In this document: in pieces, positions 1 through 8,749 of the stretch | How positions within the stretch are numbered: the first letter of the stretch is position 1 | Layout: each line of letters opens with the position of its first letter | Origin: Prorocentrum cordatum | Lineage: Eukaryota > Sar > Dinophyceae > Prorocentrales > Prorocentraceae | Direction: 5' to 3' | NCBI GenBank assembly: GCA_963575745.1 | Contig: CAUYUJ010016297.1 | Coordinates: 193,501-257,500 of the forward strand | DNA: 64,000 nucleotides | Notes under the pieces: generated by a model | The model's input: the letters and a program-made list of their open reading frames with translations, nothing else | Told to the model about the DNA's origin: nothing | Database searches by the model: none | Translations under genes and position numbers: made by a program

Positions 1-284
1 AGGAAGACCCGGAGGAGGAACGGGGAATGGCAGACGGGGGAAGCGGGGGCGCCCCCTCAGAGGGGACGGAGCCCGGCTCTTCCAACCTCGGACGCTTGAC
101 CTCGGGCGGGCTGCTGGCTGCCCGGGCTCTAGCGATGCACAGTGGGACGTCGTCCGGCTGCCGTAGCCCGAGCTGCTGTCGCCTCGGATCCGACAACGGA
201 GGATCGGGGGGAGGCGCTGGCCGCACTTCTTCGGCGCCGGGCTCGATGGCCTCAGTGGCGGGAGAGGGAGGAGAGACGGAAGGG

Positions 285-290
<6 letters not shown>
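1..290 (-). pseudogene. Continuation of retrotransposon pol (INT-RT linker) in a shifted frame
   Basis: Below the (CT)19 tract the minus strand stays open to the window edge in a frame shifted by one base from the integrase ORF. It encodes a Pro/Glu/Arg-rich stretch (about 95 codons, including EAIEPGAEEVRPAPPPDPP) like the low-complexity linker between integrase and RT in copia elements. The integrase frame itself stops at 252. The frame change coincides with the dinucleotide tract, so repeat slippage is the likely cause. Partial, cut by the window edge. Confidence 0.5.
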
Positions 291-328
<38 letters not shown>

Positions 329-2546
329 AATCCCTGTCTCCTGGTTCGGCGGACGGGGGGACAGTCGGAGGGGTCATCGCACCAGGTGGCTCTGAAATCT
401 CAGACTCGGGAATCGATGGAAGTCGCGACGCCGGCTGAGCCACAACCGATCCAGCTCGAGAGGCGTCGTGCCTGGGCCGGCCCAGTGGGCCGATCACCGA
501 CGGGGCGGGGGGTCGAGCCTCTGGCTGCTCTGGCTCGGCGGGTTCACGCCCGGGCCCTGGGGGTCGAGGTCCAGGGTCCGAGTCCCTAGCCGCTGGCTCG
601 TCCCAGGACTCGTCCGGGGGGGGGCCCTCCCGCTGGACGTCCACCGCTGAAACTCTCTTAGTCCTGGACGCCAGGAGAAGCTCCTGCCACTGAGGGTCCT
701 GGGCACGCTGCAGACCATGCTCTTCTTCGGGGCTCGCGAGGCGCAGCTGCTCTTGACTGCACTTCCACAATCTCACTCTAACGGCCACCCACACAGTGCC
801 CCCCTCGCTCAGGACCACCACGCCAGGACCCGCCCAACCATTTCGGCGGCGCCCCAAGGCGTCAGCTCGGGAAGAGGTCCTGGAGAAGTGGCGCCACACA
901 AAGACCCACTGGCCAGGCGTGTATCTCTGGACCGATGGCTTCTTGGATCGCGAGGCACGGCTAATCTTCTCTCTGGCAGTAACCTCCATAGCGAGTCGCC
1001 GAGCCGTAGCTCGAACCTGCTGAGCTCGAGCAAACTCAGCGCCGGCCTCATCCTGTTCGGACGCGGGTCTCACCATGTCCTGCCGTCCCGGCAGGCCCCT
1101 GTGATCATCGGACAGCGCATCATGGGGAAGTCGGGGGTTCTCTCCAAACACTAGCTGGAGAGGGGAAAACCCCCCGCGGTGCCAGAATCTGTTGTTGTGG
1201 GTCACGAGCTCAGTGATGAGGTCATCGAGCTCTTCGATCCCTTCCGGCACGAAAGACCCAGCCTCCAGCTCGGCTCGCACGCGATCCTTGACCCACCCGC
1301 CGTGTCTTTCCACACGGCCGTTCTGCAAAGGCGAGTCAGCGTCGCACACATGATGGCAGATTCCCCACTGTTCAATTCCCCGGGCAAACCTCGCTCCGAA
1401 CTCCGACCCGCCATCAGAGATCAGAAAGTGGGGGGCCCCCAGAGGCCGGATCCACGCCTTAAGAAACGCCGACCAGACGGCCGAGGCCGTGGCGGCCTCC
1501 GGCCTGACAACAACCTGGAGGCTGGATCCGTGATCCACGATGTTGAGATAGGCGCGGGTCACCCCCTGAAACTCAAGAAAGGACAAGTCCACACCTACGA
1601 TGTGGTTGAAGCGAAACGTCCTGGGAATGGCCACTCGACGGTGCACTCCCGATCTGGCTCGTTCGACGCACTCAGAGCAGTGGAACTTAGCTTGGACCCA
1701 GCGGACAAACCTACGCTTGGCACCCCCAGCTCTAAGAACTCGGGCGAATCTGCGAGTGTCAGGATGACCCATGTTGACATGGAGCTTGAAGGGGATACGC
1801 ATTTCATCCTCACTGGGTTCTTCCTCTTCGACCGGACTCTTCCCTGGGGGGGGCCGCAGTCCGAGTCTCAGGCTCGTCTCCGCTCTCGCCCGAAACATCC
1901 TCATCGGCCTCGCCCAGGTGAACTTGCCTTTGACACCCGCTCCAGACCACTGATCAGCCACCGCGCGGGCCACGAGCTGGGCGAACCTCTTGGGATACCG
2001 GGCCGCCTTCGTGGTAACCGTGCCTCCTTCCAACACGGAGTGCTCGTGTCCCCCCATGCACAGGTGGCCGTCCAGACGGTGAGCCAGGAGTGGGTGATTG
2101 GTGAGAATCCCTGTGGGTTTCTTATTCAGGCCTGTGTCATTCACTTGGAGCCCAAACTGACACATGTCAACCCGAACTCGCCTCACCCCTGGGAGCGAGG
2201 CGACACACTTGACGACGAACGTGCCCCACGAGGAGGCGTAGAGCGGGCGCTCGAAACCGGAGCACCTACCTTGGCTGACTTGGAAGCGCGCGACTTCCAT
2301 GCAGAGGATGAGATCCCTGATCCCGGCTGCTACGATTCGTTGCCAATCGAGCGGATCCATTGGATTCTTAGTAATCCGATTGATCGCTGAGAACGCACGG
2401 CACTCAGAGCAGAGCCAGACCATCTCGGGCTTCTCGCGGCAGAGGTTCTCCCACAGCTCCTTAACATGCTGCTTGTTGGCAGCATCCCAGCCCAGGCGAA
2501 GGCCCCAACTCGGCTGTCTCCCAATAGGCGCCCCGACCCGACTCAC
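252..2546 (-). CDS. Integrase region of Ty1/copia-like pol (764 aa, C-terminus frameshifted)
   Basis: Catalyses insertion of retrotransposon cDNA. Residues 44-56 have a CxxC pair (LCSEC). Residues 163-190 (GHEHSVLEGGTVTTKAARYP) look like the pre-integrase module. An HHCC zinc finger is visible at H256, H261, C290, C293. The RNase H-fold catalytic core has D320 (GVDLSF), D378 (ISDGGSEF) and E413 (NGRVERHGG), with 34 residues between the second Asp and Glu, as in DD(34-35)E integrases. The last 150 residues are Pro/Arg/Glu-rich linker ending in an RE repeat encoded by the (CT)19 tract and a premature stop. The first in-frame ATG is at 2546, but the region upstream is homologous in another frame, so this is not a natural start. 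Confidence 0.85.
289..326. repeat. (CT)19 microsatellite inside pol
   Basis: Nineteen uninterrupted CT units. On the minus strand they encode the RERERE run at the C-terminus of the integrase ORF, just before its premature stop. Confidence 0.95.
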
Positions 2547-2885
2547 CTCTGGAGATACCCTGGGGGGGGGGGGGGGAACACTTCGGTAAAGGCCGCTCTG
2601 GCCCTCCGATTCGTCGAGAGGTTCTCATCTGGCTCGAGCTGCTGAGAGGAGCCACTAACCCCGACCTCGGCCCCGCCCCGGACGCCGAAAGCCGCCGCGC
2701 ACTCGCCGAGAGCCCTGCGAACGGCGGCCCCACAGGCCACCTCTCGATCGCCGCTGTAGCTGTCGCCGTCAAGCCACTCGGGCCCGACTCTGTCTAGAAA
2801 CCTGGGCCTGGAGGAGGAAGGAGACAGACAGTGATCGGGAGGAAGGCTTGGGGGAGCTCTGGAGGCTTCAGGGGCGCAATTTTTC
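2547..2885 (-). pseudogene. Linker between coiled-coil region and integrase, frameshifted
   Basis: A minus-strand open stretch (part of an ORF at 2543-2947) reads as Ser/Arg-rich protein with RFLDRVGPEWLDGDSYSGD and ends in a poly-Pro run encoded by the G-run at 2562-2577. It leads into the integrase ORF only after a frame change at that homopolymer. No domain is recognised. I infer it belongs to the same polyprotein. Confidence 0.35.
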
Positions 2886-3800
2886 TTATTCCCTGGTGCT
2901 CTCGCTGAGCCAGGGACCGGACTGGACAGTTGCACTGCACGACGCACGAAGAGAGACGCAGCGGCGGCCCTGTGCCGACCTGCTGCTGCCCATGAGGTTC
3001 CTGACAGACGTCCGCACTCGTCGTCGCAGATGCTTTAGCTCGGGAAGCATGTCCCACTCCAGCGGGCTGGGCGGAACTGGGCTGACAGCCTCCTCGGGGA
3101 TCGTCGTGAGCCCGAGGACTCCCGTGGTCGTCGGAGCCGTAGTCGTAGTCTGCGACATCGTAGCTCCTCCTTGGCTGCCTGACGAGGCGTGCTCCGGCTG
3201 GCGCTGCGCCACTCCTCCGTCGGCTCCAGAGCCAGAGCCTCCGAGCCAGGGATCTCCTGGCGGCTGGTGCTCCGTCACGTGGAATGGTAGCTGCTGAGGC
3301 TGCGCTGCCACGTTGTAGAGGCCGCTCACCGCGTTCCCGATCTGAAGCATCATGTGCCCCATTTGCTGCACCGCCGTCTCGATGCTGTTGACCTGGGTGG
3401 CCACGCCGTTGACCGTCTGCTGGAGCTGGCCCACCACCTCGCCGAAATCCCCCAGAGCCGAGGACGCCCTTGATGGTCATGAGCTGCCGGAAGATCTGCT
3501 GCAACCCCTCCTCGATCTGCGTGGGCGTCTGCTGGGCGGCCATCACCACCTGGGTCGTGCGATCCAGCACCGCTCGGACCTGGCGCAGAGCTTGGACCCC
3601 CTCCGGCACCGCGTTCAACTGCCACTGAAGGCTCTGTACGAGACTGTTGAGAGAGTTGACCGTCGTGAGAGCGGCCGCCCCCTGGCGAAACTCTGGATTG
3701 TTCTGTAGAATGCCCACTGCCTGAGCAGCTGAGGCTGGGGCGTCTCGAGCGGCCTGAACCGCCGATGTCTCCGGGGGCGCCTGGGGCCCGGCAGCTCCGC
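2886..3800 (-). pseudogene. Coiled-coil region of the retroelement in two frames
   Basis: One frame (about 3440-3800) encodes an Ala/Gln-rich helical stretch (GILQNNPEFRQGAAALTTVN through QIEEGLQQIFRQLMTIKGVL). The next frame (2886-3437) continues with VVGQLQQTVNGVATQVNSIE and a Thr-rich patch. Heptad-like spacing of hydrophobic residues suggests a coiled coil. The frame switch near 3450 falls in a run of G/C bases. Position between protease and integrase is unusual for a structural segment; it could come from an older nested insertion or be an extra ORF of this element family. Confidence 0.4.
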
Positions 3801-4676
3801 GTGGCACCCAGACCAGTCGCTGCCCACATAATGAGCACCAGGATCCCGACCGTGCTGATTTCCATAGTACTTGATGGCGTGATGAGGATGATCGCAGGCG
3901 GGGGAAGACTTGGGAGGCGGCTTGGACGGAGGCTTCAATGGTACTGCTGCTGCTGCCGCATCTCCTCGTGCATATGGCCCGCCCACGTAGCCCTGGTCCG
4001 CTGAGGGGTGTCCGATCTGTGGTCCGCCCGCTGCTGGAGGCCTCCCTGGGTTGGCTGTCCCCGCTGGCTGATTGCCTCCTGGAGCGATGCCGGTCATCGG
4101 CGCCCTTGGAGGACCCTGCGCCCGGTGGCGGGGTCCGGATCCGAGCCCACCAGGAGGAGGCACGCGCGGGAGGAGAGGCTGCCTTGGCCACCCGCTGGCG
4201 GCTGCCGTCGATCCTCCTGCCGATGGTGGCGCCTGCTGAACTGGAGCTTCGCGAAGAGTCCAGAGAGGCTGCCCCGCCTCCCCAGAGGACGCTGCTGTCG
4301 AAGATAGCTGTGCCGTCTGAGCCAGCGAAGGGCCACCGTCGTTCTCGCCGCCATTCTCGAACTCGTGTGACAGCCCGGTGCCCATCTGCTGGTCGGGGGC
4401 TGCCGCTGTCGTCGGACCCCCCGAGCTCGGCTGGACCTGCGACGCTGCTGGATCGACTGAGCTGACCGACTCGGAGTCGGAAGTCTCTCGGCGGCTCAGG
4501 AAGTCCTCCGTGGCCTCCTTGGCCCCGGGCTCCTTCTTCCTCCCTGCCGCGGCCGTCGTGCACGTAGCGAGAAACACGATCAACGCGAGGAGCCTCCCCA
4601 TGCTGACTCTGCTGTCTCGGATCGATCTGGGATCGCGAGGAGATGAATCGACTGGAAGGCTGAACGTTCGAGCCAA
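3615..4676 (-). pseudogene. Pro/Ala-rich ORF with N-terminal hydrophobic segment between PR and INT
   Basis: A 353-residue minus-strand ORF. About residues 26-45 form a hydrophobic stretch (MGRLLALIVFLATCTTAAAG) that looks like a signal peptide or anchor, followed by a basic KKE patch and a long Pro/Ala/Gly-rich, low-complexity body. The C-terminal part, after KYYGNQHGRDPGAHYV, is probably out of frame because the neighbouring frame carries the better helical sequence. No family recognised. It may be an accessory or envelope-like segment, but nothing in the sequence proves that. Confidence 0.35.
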
Positions 4677-5390
4677 AATGGTCTACGCTGATGATGGCGA
4701 TGAGGATGAGACCTCCGAGGACCCAACGCGTTCGGTCCTGTGCCGCAGACCTGGTACTCCTAGGCCATTGCACCCTAGCTTCGTCGAAGGATCCTGAGGC
4801 CCGAACCGATCCTGGGACAGCTGGCTGAGGCCGCGACGCGTTGACCTCAATAAAGCTCCCTGAGTTCTCCGTGGCCCCGAACCCGCGGTAGTCCCCGGAC
4901 GTTCTGACGTAGTGGCCGCCGTAGCTCCGAAGTAACGCTAGTCCCCCGACGAGGTAGATGAGGACACCGATGAGGAGAGGGAGGATCATGCACTGAGACA
5001 CAACCCCATCGTCGGACATAACTGGCGGGCCCCTGTTGTCAATCAGGAAAGAGTCTGGCCTCAAGAACGGGTACTTCTTCAGGGCTGCTGCGGGGACCTT
5101 AGCCTCTTCCTTGAGAGGCTGAATAATCTCCACTAGACGGTGCCCAAACCCGAGCCTGGTCAACTTCACAACCTCGTCTAGCGTGTGGCAATACATATCA
5201 TTTCTAGGAAGGTCTATGACGCATCCCAGGTAATCCAAAAGATTTACGCTCAGGATGTGCGGCACATTCTCTGCCAAAGCGGTCGTCTCAATGATGCGCA
5301 GCGCGCCGCCTAGACAGAGGGGGAAGAGGATGACGTTGATCACCTTCGCCATGCCTCCCACTCCGCGGGCTGCCGTGGGCGGCCTGGCTG
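4640..5390 (-). pseudogene. Retropepsin C-terminal half followed by two hydrophobic segments
   Basis: The minus-strand frame from about 5390 reads GGMAKVINVILFPLCLGG, then VPHILSVNLLDYLGCVIDL, which matches the second half of copia-type aspartic proteases (flap strand followed by the LLPVxxLxxLGxxIDL element). It then runs into two membrane-like segments, MILPLLIGVLIYLVGGLALL and WVLGGLILIAIISVDHF. The N-terminal half of the protease lies in the adjacent frame, so a one-base frameshift near 5390-5400 splits the domain. Confidence 0.55.
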
Positions 5391-5880
5391 GCAGCGGAAT
5401 CCCCGCATACTGCGTCCCCCGCGCCGGGATCGACCAGCCCTTGGACAGAAGACGCGTCGACGAACACGGAGCCGCACTGGATCTCGGTCTCCTGCCAGGA
5501 GGGCAGGTGCGGAGGAGGTCCCAGAGCGCGCACGCCCTGACGGCCAGAGCCCTGGCTCACGAACCCGTCGAACATGTAGGCGGAGAGCTTCTGGCGATCC
5601 TGGTTTGGTCGACCGCTGCCGCTGCCTCCGCTGCCAGGACGAACTCCGCCGCCCAGGTGATCTCCATACTTCGGACACTCTTTCCCCCAGTGCACCTTCT
5701 GGTGACAGCGCTTGCACTTCGTGATCTTGATCAGCTGCTCCCGAGTCAGCTTCTTCTTGAAGTTACGGCCCTCTTGACCGCGGGCCCTGTCTCGTCGACC
5801 TCCCGCATCTCGAGCCCGCAACGCCCTGGCCGGAGGTGGCCCCGAAGATGAAGCACCTGGCTTCGGCTTGACGCCATAGT
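5391..5880 (-). pseudogene. Nucleocapsid zinc knuckle plus protease active-site region
   Basis: The frame contains a perfect CX2CX4HX4C knuckle, CKRCHQKVHWGKECP, typical of the RNA-binding nucleocapsid part of Gag, preceded by a basic KKKLTREQLIKITK stretch. Downstream comes VFVDASSVQGLVDPGAGDAV, which has the position and pattern of a retropepsin active site. The usual D-(T/S)-G triad is D-P-G here, so the protease is probably inactive even apart from the frameshift at about 5390. Confidence 0.7.
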
Positions 5881-5881
5881 A

Positions 5882-6740
5882 TTATCGATCCTTGCGGGCG
5901 GCGCGCTTCAGCTCCTTGTTATGCTTCCAAGTTCGGCCTGCGGGTCTGGGCCGACTCTCGAGAAGCCCCAGCGCGTCGTCCACCTGATCCTCAGACAAGT
6001 CGAGGTCCTCCAGTTCTGCGAGCAGGGCCAACTCGCCGTCCCCGGAGTCGCTGTCCTCTAAGTCCTCCTCTTCGTCATCGTAGTAGTTCTCGTCGTTGTC
6101 TTCCCCGGGGCCCTCGCGACCGACCTCCGACCGACCCGAGGAGTGAGGAGGGCGAGAGGAGGGCTGAAAAGGACCGGCAGAGGCATCTAGAACTGGACTG
6201 GAGTCCTCAGTAGCCGACGATGCGAGCACTGCTCCTTGGCCCTGTCGCCCGGGCAAAAGGCGCTCAGAGCCCCCAGCGCCCATCTGCCTGAGGGCCCAAG
6301 TCACGCTCCCGAAGTCGAGGCGACCCTGCGTGAGAGTCCGTAGGTTCTGAGTGCCCTGCGCGGTCAGACCCGCGCCTTCCTCTAGGAGGAGGCCCTTCAG
6401 CTTGGAGCTCATCCACAAGTCGTGGCCCCCGGCCTCCTGCAGTTGAGCTTCTCGGCGGCTCACATACTGCGTGAGGCTCTCCTTGGGCTCCCGCGTGGCC
6501 TCGAAGAACGCCTTCCTGCCAGCTCTCCGGAGGTCGTCGCCCTCCCTGGCTCCGGCCATCGTGTCCATGCGGGCGAGGAGGGCGTCGAGCCACGAACTCG
6601 CCGTCAGCTCGGATTCGCTGATGTCCTCGAATCTCGAATGAAAGCCGTAATCGAATAGCTTCAAGAATTTCTCGGCCCGACGCCACATGGGAACGTCGGT
6701 GTTGTTGTTCCATCGCTGGATGGATCTCTTCCACTGTAAG
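5882..6740 (-). pseudogene. Gag capsid-like region
   Basis: A 268-residue ORF starts at 6688 with MWRRAEKFLKLFDYGFHSRF; the same frame extends upstream through RWNNNTDVP to a good splice acceptor-like CTTACAG near 6734-6740. It contains helical sequence with LTQYVSRREAQLQEAG and LKGLLLEEGAGLTAQGTQNL, resembling the UBN2/copia Gag capsid, and ends with a strongly acidic Asp/Glu-rich tail. The zinc knuckle follows downstream after a short frame change. The Gag N-terminus upstream of 6740 is not resolved. Confidence 0.6.
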
Positions 6741-6899
6741 GGAGTGCACGTCTAGACCCTGCGTCCGCCTGAGCGGTCGATTAAATCGACGACGCACATC
6801 GAACCTCAAATTTCGCATCGACCTGGGCATCGCCAAAGGCGGTTTCGCGGACGTGCTTCCGCGCGCGAGTGGATCGATCACATCACAACCCTATTCGTC

Positions 6900-7880
6900 G
6901 CGCTTTTCCGCTCACATAAGTAATCGGCGGCATGAGGTCTGCACAGACGGCGGGCCACGGAAGCTGAACGAGCCGCCCCAACAAACGCAATGTTTCAAGT
7001 TTGTCCGCGCACGGCCCGCGGCGATCGCTCACTGAACCAAGGTGTTCACCTTGCAGGTATTTGATTTTCGTTGGTTTGAAGAAGACCGCGAACCCGCGCG
7101 ATCCCAAAATGGCGAGTTCCAGCCTCGAACGTGACATTTGCGATTACCAAGGAATCGCAATGGTCCAACACATGGTGTTGGCAACATTCGTTTGGAACGC
7201 GCGAAGGTCATATGTTTTGCCGCGCAGCTCATGCGACGCAGCGCCCCGCGCTGTGGACAGCCCCCTGAGCGACGTATGTTGCGTCGTTTTTGCGACCGCA
7301 CCTTCAGAGTGGCAACTTGCCCGGTGAGCGTTGCAGCGGCAACGCGGCATTCGCCCTACGGGGCGGGCGCGAGCAAACCTACTTGCGATTTGCATCGCGG
7401 ATCGGGTGCTCCATTGGCACCAAGCTCTACATTGAGCCGAAGCGGTTTGGTCCAAGATAGCCACGGAGCAAAAGGAGGAGGAAGAGAAAAAAAAGAAGAT
7501 GAGGAGGAGGGGGAGGAGGAGGAGGAGGAGGAGGAGGAGGGAAGAAGGAGGAGGAGGAGGCGGAGGAGGAGGGAAGGGGCGGAGGATTTTGGTTTAAAAA
7601 GCCTCATGCGGTTTCTGACGCTGCAGGGAAGATCCCCGAGCCAAGAACGCTCAGTCGGAATCGGGAGGAATTTCTGAGTTTCCACGGGCAGCTTGCGCGA
7701 GGGTTTTGGCAGAAGGATCTTGCTGGTGATCGGCGGAATGGCGTCAGCCAGTGGATTAGAGAGGGATCTTGTTCTTCGCAGTGGGCGAAGATTCGAATAC
7801 GCTGGCCGCTGGATAATCCCCCTCAGCGGCTTGCTGGCAAAATGCCTGCCTAACTACACAGACGCATGGATCCCCAGCCT
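6900..7880. other. Non-coding interval with a GA-rich tract
   Basis: No convincing gene. 7474-7580 is a purine-rich GGA/GAA tract on the plus strand, whose translations are low complexity. The rest contains only short ORFs without recognisable motifs. No LTR could be defined here. Confidence 0.5.
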
Positions 7881-8692
7881 CAGTCGATTTCGATCACGAC
7901 GCGATCTGTGGCCATCCCCTTGGTCATCTGCTTGGTCGCCTTGGGTGGCACACGGCCCCTGGTTGCCTTGGGGCCGAATCGATGAAGCCAGACTCCAACC
8001 ATGGGTTTCCAGACTCTGCTCCTGGTTTTCTTGGGGATCGTTTTGAGGTACTGGGTGAACGCCCTGCTCCGTTGTTCGTAGATTTTCTCGGCTAGCAGGA
8101 AGTCGCAACCGTCGTGAAATATATCCTCTTTCTGGCTGCCTCTAGGCCAGCGCACGTAGACCCCAGGTTGCCAAGACATGTCCACGGGCTTGGGCTTGAT
8201 CGGAGTCTTCATGAGATCATCCTCGAACAAGTCTTCTTTCGAGACACTCGCCATGGCAAGTCCACGGGGCCGCGTCTGCCGCCGCCTGGCCGAGTAAAGG
8301 CAAGCAACTGACCATTTGGGCCGAACATCCACGGATGCAACATCATGCAAGCGGTTCCCGAGATCAAGCTGACAGATCTGATGGGTTGCCTCTCCCGAGT
8401 CGGACGTGGGAGGACGCAGCAAGCGACATTGTCTTAATCGTAGCCGCAAGGCTTCACGGAAAAATTCGGAGTCCTGAAACATGCCTCTCCAGGCTGACCG
8501 ATCAAGACTCGCCGAGTGAGGGTGGAAGAGGTGAGGGAGGCAGGTGGCGATCTGAACCAAGAGTGAGAGAAGAAGAGAAAAACAAACGTATCCACCCTCA
8601 TCTCTCTGGAGGTTGCGCGCCCCTGGTCTGGCACGCGCTGTCTCGTTAACGGCTAGGAGGTGTTGGCATACAAAACGTATCACAAGTAACAC
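7880..8692 (-). CDS. Hypothetical protein; only the C-terminal part looks protein-like
   Basis: A 270-residue ORF. From about residue 146 (MASVSKEDLFEDDLMKTPIK) it has balanced composition, many charged residues and a conserved-looking tail (DMSWQPGVYVRWPRGS, then RAFTQYLKTIPKKTRSRVWK) rich in Lys/Arg. The first 145 residues look like translated non-coding sequence, so the real start is probably the Met at about 8257. The end lies 870 bases below the end of the zinc-finger gene (8750), in the same orientation. It could be a downstream gene in a unidirectional cluster. Function not recognised. Confidence 0.3.
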   Translation of the reverse strand: MLLVIRFVCQHLLAVNETARARPGARNLQRDEGGYVCFSLLLSLLVQIATCLPHLFHPHSASLDRSAWRGMFQDSEFFREALRLRLRQCRLLRPPTSDSGEATHQICQLDLGNRLHDVASVDVRPKWSVACLYSARRRQTRPRGLAMASVSKEDLFEDDLMKTPIKPKPVDMSWQPGVYVRWPRGSQKEDIFHDGCDFLLAEKIYEQRSRAFTQYLKTIPKKTRSRVWKPMVGVWLHRFGPKATRGRVPPKATKQMTKGMATDRVVIEID

Positions 8693-8749
8693 CTCGCTAG
8701 CTTCCCCATGCGCGTAGTGACCGGGCTCTCGCAGGCTCAGGGCGCGTCC

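Larger units (their letters stand above)
1..6900 (-). mobile_element. Degenerate Ty1/copia-type LTR retrotransposon (gag-NC-PR-INT, RT off-window)
   Basis: Reading the minus strand from about 6.9 kb to 1, the recognisable parts come in the order gag, CCHC zinc knuckle, aspartic protease, linker, integrase and the start of an INT-RT linker. Integrase before RT is the Ty1/copia (Pseudoviridae) order. Each part sits in a different reading frame, so this copy carries several frameshifts and cannot make one polyprotein as written. The RT and RNase H would lie below coordinate 1. No LTR can be identified because the 3' end is outside the window and no clear 5' LTR is seen near 7 kb. The family-level call is firm; the boundaries are approximate. 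Confidence 0.85.

Noticed and set aside
1179-2390. 403-codon plus-strand ORF
   Set aside because: Shadow of the integrase ORF on the opposite strand.
4670-4692. Sequence resembling a spliced leader (GAGCCAAAATGG, then TCTACG) on the minus strand
   Set aside because: It lies inside the retroelement coding frame (SVDHFGSN), needs an internal gap to align, and is not at any gene or homology boundary.
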